Positions 5,623 through 10,192 of a stretch of DNA of 10,192 nucleotides are shown here, in pieces. Each line of letters opens with the position of its first letter. The first letter of the stretch is position 1. Where the stretch lies: NCBI GenBank assembly GCA_002343845.1, contig DDSQ01000035.1, positions 1-10,192 of the forward strand. The letters run 5' to 3'. The notes below the pieces were generated by a model. The model was not told the origin of the DNA, did no database searches, and worked only from the letters and a program-made list of their open reading frames with translations. Source of the stretch: Planctomycetes bacterium UBA2386. GTDB taxonomy: Bacteria; Planctomycetota; UBA1135; UBA2386. The position numbers were made by a program, and so were the translations under genes.

Positions 5623-7878
5623 ATGCGGTCGGTCCTGCCGGTGGTCGTCCTGGTACTGCTGCCGCTGGCCTGCAGCACGAGTCGTGTGCTGCCTCCTGCG
5701 CGTGTGCGCGACCTGCCGTGGGGCGACGCCCCCGCCGAGCAGGTGGCCTTCGGGGCGCGCCAACGCGCCGAACGTGGGGACGTCGCGGGAGCGCTGCGCG
5801 AGCTCGCGGTCGTGCTCACGGCCGATCCGCGCTACGTCGACGCGCGGCGGCTGCGCCAGGATCTGCTGCGCGAACGAGGCCGCCGCGGCCTGTTGTGGGA
5901 CGAAGCGATGGGCGAGTTGGCGCGCCACCCCGACGATGCCCAGGCGCACTACCTCGCCGGCCGCATCGCGCGCGATCCCGAACGCAAGCTGGCGCTGTTC
6001 GAGCGCGGCGCCGAACTCGCACCGCAGTCGGTGTGGCCATGGCTCGGGCTCGCGCACACGTTGCGCGGATCGCAGTCGCAGCGAGCGCTCGAGATCTACG
6101 ACCGCCTGTTCCACGCCGCCGAGAGCCATCCGGTGGTCGGTCTCGCCTATGCCGGGGCCCTGCGCGACGAGGGGCGGCTCGCCGACGCGGCGGCGGTCTT
6201 CTCGGCCCTGCGGGACGATCCGCGGGCTCGTGCCCAGGCCCACCTCGGCCTCGCGCAGATCGCGTTCGCGCGCGACGACCAGCGCAGCGGCATGCAGTCG
6301 TTGCTCGCCGCGGTGCGAGGTCGGCCGTTCGACACCGCCGTGCAGGCGCTCGCGGCCGGCTGGCTCGACACGGCTCCGGCGCCCGACCAGGCGAACGAAC
6401 TGCTCGACGCGCTGCGCGAGAATCCGGAGCGCTGGGCGGCGTTCGACAGTCGGGGCGGTGCTACGACGCTGGTGACGCTGCTGCAGCGCAGTGGGCAGTT
6501 GCAGGCCCTGCGTACGCTGCTCGAACGGCTCGCACCCGACGGGCGGCGCCCGGCACTGCGCCGGCAGTACCGCCACCTGCTGCTCACGCTCGGCGACGTG
6601 CGCGCGTTCCTCGCTGCCGTGGTCGCCGACGTGCCGATGGACGTCGTCGACCGCGAGCCCAACCGCGTGCGCGGTCGCTGGCTGACGCTGCTGCGTGGCC
6701 CGTGGTACTCCGGCGAGCCGTTGGCGGATGCGTCGCGAGCCGAGTCGCTGCTGGCAGCGCTGCGCGACGTCGGCTGGCTGCAGGAAGTGGAACTGCTCGG
6801 CGAACTGGCGCTGCGCACGTTCCCCGACAGCACCACGGTCCGCGCGCTGCGCGACGAGGCGCGTGGCCAGCTGGCGTTCGAGAACGGCCTGCGCCGCCGC
6901 TTGTACGCCGGCTACCGGACGCGCGACGGCGCGTCGCTCCAGGAACTGCTGTCCGGGCTGCGCGAGTTGTCGCGCGAGGCGCTCGGACGCGATGTGATCG
7001 GCGAGCCCGTGGTGTTCTCGGCACCGTTGGTCGGCGAGATGCTCGATCCGTTCGCCGGCGGGCTTGCTGCGCACCTCGATCGGTACAACCGCCACCTGGT
7101 GCTCGGCCGCCGCGCGGGCGGTGTCGCCGAAGGCCTGCTGGTGACGCGCCTGTCGGTCGAGGAACTGGCGCCGAGCGACGACCTGCCGCTGCCGGCCCGT
7201 TGCCTCGAGGTCGTCGGCATCGATCGCGACGTGCGTTCGCTCGGCGGCGTGCTCGGCGGCGACCTCGCCGGCGTGGCGTTGCTGAACCACTTCCTGATCG
7301 ACCACGACGCCGTGCGCGAGTGGGCCGGGAGCATCGCCGACCGGCGCGCCATCGCCGAGGAGGACGGCCGGGCGCTGCTCGCCGATCCGTTGCCCGCCGA
7401 GCCCGGCGACGACCCGTTCGACGTGAGCTGGCGGCTCTCGGTGATGTCGCCCGTGCAGGACAAGGGCCTCGAAGCGGCCGTACTCGACACGATTCGCCAC
7501 CACGAACGGCAGCACCTGGTCGACTCGTTCTTCTACCTGCCGATCGAGCACAACCTCTGGCGCGGTCTCGGTCTGCTGTTCGAGTTCGGCTTCTCGCCGT
7601 CGGCGATCGAGGCGGAGATGGAGCGGCGGGCGGAGCTGGCGTCGCTGGCGGTCTCGCCGCACACCGAACTGGTGCTGGCGCACATCGCCGACTTCCACGC
7701 CGACGCCACGTTGGTCTCGCCGCACCACCAGGGTTTCAGCGCCCTCGCCCGCGAACTGACCGTCGAGTTGGTGCGGCAGGGCGCCCCGCCCGAGATCGCC
7801 GTGCCGAGCCGCTGGCATCTGCTGCCGATGGCGTCGGTGCGTCAGGCGGCCCGTTCCCTGCTGGGCCGGTTGCCGTGA
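5623..7878 (+). CDS. TPR-like lipoprotein with a C-terminal HExxH metallopeptidase-like domain
   Basis: 751 residues. ATG 5623 starts on a short hydrophobic signal ending LPLAC (Cys17), a near-lipobox with proline at -3, so it is probably a lipoprotein, though less certain than with a canonical box. Residues 35-330 are helical and Ala/Leu-rich with TPR-like pairs, for example 'GDVAGALRELAVVLTADPRY' (52-71), 'GLAYAGALRDEGRLADAAAVF' (start 173) and 'AHLGLAQIAFARDDQ' (start 206). Residues 330-450 continue as helical repeats. From about 465 the character changes. HERQH (627-631; bases 7501-7515) is an HExxH zinc-binding motif within a helix, and Glu671 in 'RRAELASLA', 40 residues later, is a plausible third ligand of gluzincin type. 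This suggests a zinc peptidase domain anchored to a membrane with a protein-binding TPR arm. Activity, substrate and the exact peptidase family are unknown. Confidence 0.93.
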   Translation: MRSVLPVVVLVLLPLACSTSRVLPPARVRDLPWGDAPAEQVAFGARQRAERGDVAGALRELAVVLTADPRYVDARRLRQDLLRERGRRGLLWDEAMGELARHPDDAQAHYLAGRIARDPERKLALFERGAELAPQSVWPWLGLAHTLRGSQSQRALEIYDRLFHAAESHPVVGLAYAGALRDEGRLADAAAVFSALRDDPRARAQAHLGLAQIAFARDDQRSGMQSLLAAVRGRPFDTAVQALAAGWLDTAPAPDQANELLDALRENPERWAAFDSRGGATTLVTLLQRSGQLQALRTLLERLAPDGRRPALRRQYRHLLLTLGDVRAFLAAVVADVPMDVVDREPNRVRGRWLTLLRGPWYSGEPLADASRAESLLAALRDVGWLQEVELLGELALRTFPDSTTVRALRDEARGQLAFENGLRRRLYAGYRTRDGASLQELLSGLRELSREALGRDVIGEPVVFSAPLVGEMLDPFAGGLAAHLDRYNRHLVLGRRAGGVAEGLLVTRLSVEELAPSDDLPLPARCLEVVGIDRDVRSLGGVLGGDLAGVALLNHFLIDHDAVREWAGSIADRRAIAEEDGRALLADPLPAEPGDDPFDVSWRLSVMSPVQDKGLEAAVLDTIRHHERQHLVDSFFYLPIEHNLWRGLGLLFEFGFSPSAIEAEMERRAELASLAVSPHTELVLAHIADFHADATLVSPHHQGFSALARELTVELVRQGAPPEIAVPSRWHLLPMASVRQAARSLLGRLP

Positions 7879-7887
7879 CCGGCGACC

Positions 7888-7912
7888 CGCGGCGGCCGGA
7901 ACGAGCGCCGCG
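7888..7912 (+). terminator. terminator-like hairpin after the lipoprotein gene
   Basis: CGCGGCG (7888-7894) pairs perfectly with CGCCGCG (7906-7912) around an 11-base loop, nine bases after the stop codon. No T-run follows. The loop region contains GGCCGGA, as in the hairpin at 3420-3448. Confidence 0.42.
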
Positions 7913-7980
7913 ACCCGGGGCACGGTATTTGTCTCCGTACCACCGACGCGGACCCGACCCCGGCGCCCGCGTCGACCCCA

Positions 7981-7987
7981 GTGGAGG
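7981..7987 (+). promoter_or_regulatory. Shine-Dalgarno site deciding the ATG start at 7995
   Basis: GTGGAGG lies seven bases before ATG 7995. It fixes the start of a frame that stays open far upstream through the antiparallel reading of the lipoprotein gene. Confidence 0.8.
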
Positions 7988-7994
7988 TTCTCCG

Positions 7995-8783
7995 ATGCTC
8001 ACCCGACATTTCGTGCCGACGTTCGCTGCGTGCTTTCCGTTGCTGCTCGGCGGCCTGCTGCTCGCGCAGGATCCCGCACCAGCGAAGGGGCCCGACAAGG
8101 AGGTCGCGGATCGCATCGCGGTGCTGAAGGAGGTCGTCGCCGACAAGAAGTTCGCGCGCGATGCCGAGGGCGTCGAGGCGATCGACAAGCTGCTGATCAA
8201 GTCGCGCGACGGGCTCGACCCGAAGGACCGGCTCGCGGTGTTGAAGGCGCTCGCGGGTGTGCTGAAGGACGGCAAGGACCGACCGCACACCAAGACCGAG
8301 CTCTACGTCGGCGCAGCGCAGGCGCTCGGCTACTTCGAAGCCGACGGCGCGAAGATCCTCAAGGAGACCTACCTCAACAAGCGCTTCCCCGCGAGAACCG
8401 AGTGGGTGCCGTTCCGCGAGCACGTGCTGAAGAACCTCGGCCGCACCAAGGACGAGTCGATGGTCAAGTTCCTGACCGATGAGGCGTTGCGCAGCCCGGA
8501 GGCCGCGCTGGCCGCCGCCGCTGGCGAAGCGCTCGGCAACTTCGAGGAGAGCAAGGAGGCGGTGCGCAAGGAGATCGTCACCGAGCTGCTGAAGAAGTAC
8601 GGCGAGCTCGCGGAGAAGGCCTCGCAGCTCGGCACCAACATCGACGCGCAGAACGCGCAGGACCGGCTCAACACGATCCAACACCGCTGGAACGGGGCGC
8701 TGGCGCGGCTGACGCGGCAGAACTTCACGACGTTCCGCGAGTGGCAGGCCTGGCACAACGACCACAAGGGCAAGCCCTGGTGA
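7995..8783 (+). CDS. secreted HEAT-repeat-like protein
   Basis: 262 residues. ATG 7995 is supported by GTGGAGG and begins a signal peptide (MLTRHF, a hydrophobic core to about residue 23, cleavage near LLA-Q), so the protein is exported. The mature part is Lys/Glu-rich and almost all helical. Helix pairs around 75-91, 100-125, 137-165 and 165-205 look like HEAT-type repeats, as in 'SPEAALAAAAGEALGNF' (167-183). The end, residues 234-262, carries 'LARLTRQNF', then W250, W253 and a terminal W262. I associate this tail with HEAT-like secreted proteins of Planctomycetota. It probably binds other proteins outside the cytoplasm; no enzyme motif is seen. It is less GC-extreme in amino-acid content (more lysine) than its neighbours. 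It lies 52 bases upstream of the next gene and may share its transcript. Confidence 0.92.
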   Translation: MLTRHFVPTFAACFPLLLGGLLLAQDPAPAKGPDKEVADRIAVLKEVVADKKFARDAEGVEAIDKLLIKSRDGLDPKDRLAVLKALAGVLKDGKDRPHTKTELYVGAAQALGYFEADGAKILKETYLNKRFPARTEWVPFREHVLKNLGRTKDESMVKFLTDEALRSPEAALAAAAGEALGNFEESKEAVRKEIVTELLKKYGELAEKASQLGTNIDAQNAQDRLNTIQHRWNGALARLTRQNFTTFREWQAWHNDHKGKPW

Positions 8784-8835
8784 GTTCGCCGGCGCGGGAA
8801 GCCGCGTCGATCGAGACCGTCACAAGCCAGCCTTC

Positions 8836-9912
8836 ATGCGTTCCTGGCATCTCGTCGCGTGGGTCGTGGCGTTGGCGACGATCGCGTTCCTGCTCCGCGA
8901 GACGTTCGTCTTGGCCGCGACGGCGGGAGAAGCGGAGATCGCCGCGCGCGAGGCCGCAGCCAAAGCACAGGCCGCCGCTGCCGTGCCGCCGCCGGCGAAT
9001 GCTGTGGCCCCGCCCGACGACGCCGGGGCCTACGCGCGCGTCGCGCTCGAACTCGCGGCGACCAAGGACCGCCTGATCGCGGTCGAAGCGCTGCTCGCGC
9101 AGCGCAACCAGGAAGCAGCCGAGCGCGCCGCCGCGGCGGCGTTGCCACCGACGATGCCGGAAGGCGTGCGCAGTTGCCTCGTCGCCTTGCAGTCGACCTT
9201 GCGTCGCCAGGGGTTCCACGGGCCGCGCTTCCTGCGCGCGGAACGTCTCGCCGGCGGCGTGCTCGAAGGCGTCGAAGTGCTCGACGGCGATCCCGAGGGC
9301 ATCGACGTCGCGTTCGTTCAGGCCGAGCGCATGACGGCGACCCTCGACCGCGGCAAGGACCGCTTCGAACTGCGGTTCTTCGAGGGCGTGCGCACGTTCG
9401 CGGCGGAACGCACGGTGCTGCCGAAGGACGGCTGGGCGCTCGTGTTCGATGGTGTCGACGGGCCAGCGATCGAGGCGGAGCTGCCGTTCCTCGTGCGTGC
9501 CGAAGGCGTCTATCCCGACGCGCCGCAGCGCGACACCCGGCCGACGACCGATGTCGATGCAGCGGTCCGTCGGCAGTGGCTCGAACGGCTCGACCGCGTT
9601 CTGGCGGACTCCGGCATGGACCCGCGTTTCCGCGTCAACCGCTTCCGCGGCATGCAGGATGGCTGGTTCCTGACGGCCGAACTCGTCGGCATCGACGACA
9701 AGGCGCGCGTCGTCGGCGGTGCGCACTGCGAACGGTTCGCCGTCGAGATCGACGAATCGAGCGGCGTGGTGTCGCTGCTGCTGCGATCCGGAGTCTTGCG
9801 CCGCGGCGCCCGCGAGTCGACCATCACCGCCGAAGGCTTGCGCATGCTGCTCCCGAACCTGACGCCGGCAACGGCACGCGAGGCCATGCTCGGCATGGTC
9901 GTGACCAAGTGA
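8836..9912 (+). CDS. membrane-anchored protein of unknown function, coupled to polyprenyl synthase gene
   Basis: 358 residues; I do not recognise the family. One N-terminal membrane segment (about 5-29, AWVVALATIAFLL) is followed by an Ala/Glu-rich helix (30-50), a proline-rich hinge (51-60) and a second helix (64-102) that could form a coiled coil. Residues 108-225 and 240-355 are a mixed alpha/beta region with charged strands, for example 'DRFELRFFEGVRTF' (175-188) and 'GWFLTAELVGIDDKARVVGG' (276-295). Topology is probably a short cytoplasmic N-terminus with the bulk in the periplasm. There is no Cys-based motif, HExxH or nucleotide-binding loop. ATG 8836 opens directly on the membrane segment but has no clear Shine-Dalgarno site. 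Its TGA overlaps the next gene's GTG, so the two are translationally coupled; whether the function is linked to isoprenoid metabolism is unknown. Confidence 0.88.
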   Translation: MRSWHLVAWVVALATIAFLLRETFVLAATAGEAEIAAREAAAKAQAAAAVPPPANAVAPPDDAGAYARVALELAATKDRLIAVEALLAQRNQEAAERAAAAALPPTMPEGVRSCLVALQSTLRRQGFHGPRFLRAERLAGGVLEGVEVLDGDPEGIDVAFVQAERMTATLDRGKDRFELRFFEGVRTFAAERTVLPKDGWALVFDGVDGPAIEAELPFLVRAEGVYPDAPQRDTRPTTDVDAAVRRQWLERLDRVLADSGMDPRFRVNRFRGMQDGWFLTAELVGIDDKARVVGGAHCERFAVEIDESSGVVSLLLRSGVLRRGARESTITAEGLRMLLPNLTPATAREAMLGMVVTK

Positions 9913-10192
9913 CGACAGCGCCCGCCGCGGCGACGTTCTCGGCGTTTGCCGCCGCGTGGGGGCCGCGTGTCGAGCAGGCCCTGCACGCCTTGCTGCCGCC
10001 CGCCGACACCCCGCCGGCGTCGCTGCACGCGGCGATGCGCTACGCGCTGTTTCCCGGTGGCAAGCGCCTGCGGCCGTTGCTGGTGCTGCTCGGCGCGCGC
10101 GCGGTCGGCGGCGATCCGTCGCAGGCGCTGGCCGCCGCAGCGGGCCTCGAGTGCCTGCACACCTACAGCCTCGTGCACGACGACCTGCCGTG
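9909..10192 (+). CDS. ispA: polyprenyl (farnesyl/geranylgeranyl) diphosphate synthase, 5' part
   Basis: First 94 residues, running off the right edge. GTG 9909 overlaps the preceding stop codon (GTGA). The sequence is a class I polyprenyl synthase: 'MRYALFPGGKRLRP' (43-56), whose Gly-Gly-Lys-Arg-Leu-Arg-Pro binds the diphosphate of isopentenyl diphosphate, and 'GLECLHTYSLVHDDLP' (79-94), the start of the first aspartate-rich, magnesium-binding motif. The family condenses isopentenyl diphosphate with allylic diphosphates to give C15 or C20 chains for quinones, carotenoids and undecaprenyl carriers; it acts in the cytoplasm. The LVHDDLP context resembles IspA-type enzymes, so I give the symbol ispA tentatively. 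Chain length cannot be judged, because the residues up to and after the motif are needed. An ordinary ORF caller would miss it, as there is no stop codon in the window. Confidence 0.92.
   Translation, partial: MTTAPAAATFSAFAAAWGPRVEQALHALLPPADTPPASLHAAMRYALFPGGKRLRPLLVLLGARAVGGDPSQALAAAAGLECLHTYSLVHDDLP

Noticed and set aside
4768..7923. 1051-residue open frame on the minus strand
   Set aside because: It is antisense to the secreted protein and the lipoprotein and spans their spacer. It has no family motif or ribosome-binding site; the plus-strand frames have signal peptides and an HExxH motif.
7922..7941. Small inverted repeat ACGG/CCGT and GGTA/TACC upstream of the HEAT-like gene
   Set aside because: The arms are only four bases. 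It could be an operator or promoter element but nothing else supports it.
5718..7994. Upstream extension of the HEAT-like protein to a 1021-residue product
   Set aside because: The extra part is Arg-rich shadow sequence over the lipoprotein gene. A Shine-Dalgarno site and a signal peptide mark ATG 7995 as the start.

Overview
The window is very GC-rich and densely coding, with almost no AT-rich stretches. The organism is most likely a member of the Planctomycetota. This is inference. It rests on the secreted protein at 4256-5302, whose C-terminal module has the look of secreted planctomycete proteins (a 'GC.L' strand, 'P.LVG..L..Q', 'DPAANALG..S'). It also rests on a HEAT-like secreted protein ending in a 'LT..NF....W..W....K..W' tail, and on the abundance of lone signalling proteins and lipoproteins without recognisable operon partners. 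I cannot run a search to confirm the phylum.

Layout, left to right. (1) The 3' end of an ABC-transporter ATPase (to 217) overlaps a GTG-started secreted protein (205-1470) that reads like a two-lobed M16 (insulinase-type) peptidase without its zinc motif. (2) The central gene, 1548-3401, encodes a fusion: an MglA-type small GTPase at the N-terminus, a long linker, and a complete histidine kinase (HisKA plus HATPase) at the C-terminus. It ends at a strong hairpin. (3) A divergent tRNA pair follows: tRNA-Lys(CTT) on the minus strand and tRNA-His(GTG) on the plus strand, both with encoded CCA. (4) A small minus-strand gene (3798-4184) looks like a receiver domain lacking its phosphorylation residues. 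It is divergent from the secreted planctomycete-type protein at 4256-5302. (5) After about 320 bp with no supportable gene comes a 751-residue TPR-like lipoprotein with an HExxH metal site near its C-terminus (5623-7878), then the secreted HEAT-like protein (7995-8783). (6) A membrane-anchored protein of unknown function (8836-9912) is translationally coupled (GTGA overlap) to the start of a polyprenyl (farnesyl/geranylgeranyl) diphosphate synthase gene that runs off the right edge.

The strongest candidate for something unusual is the GTPase-histidine kinase fusion. It would put an MglA-like polarity/motility-type switch and a two-component sensor output in one soluble polypeptide. No roadblock/MglB partner or canonical response regulator is visible in the window; the only receiver-like protein nearby appears to be non-phosphorylatable. 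A second point is a short GCCGGC/CCGGCC-CGATG motif that recurs in three intergenic spaces, including both flanks of the fusion gene. I see no mobile elements, CRISPR arrays or phage genes.
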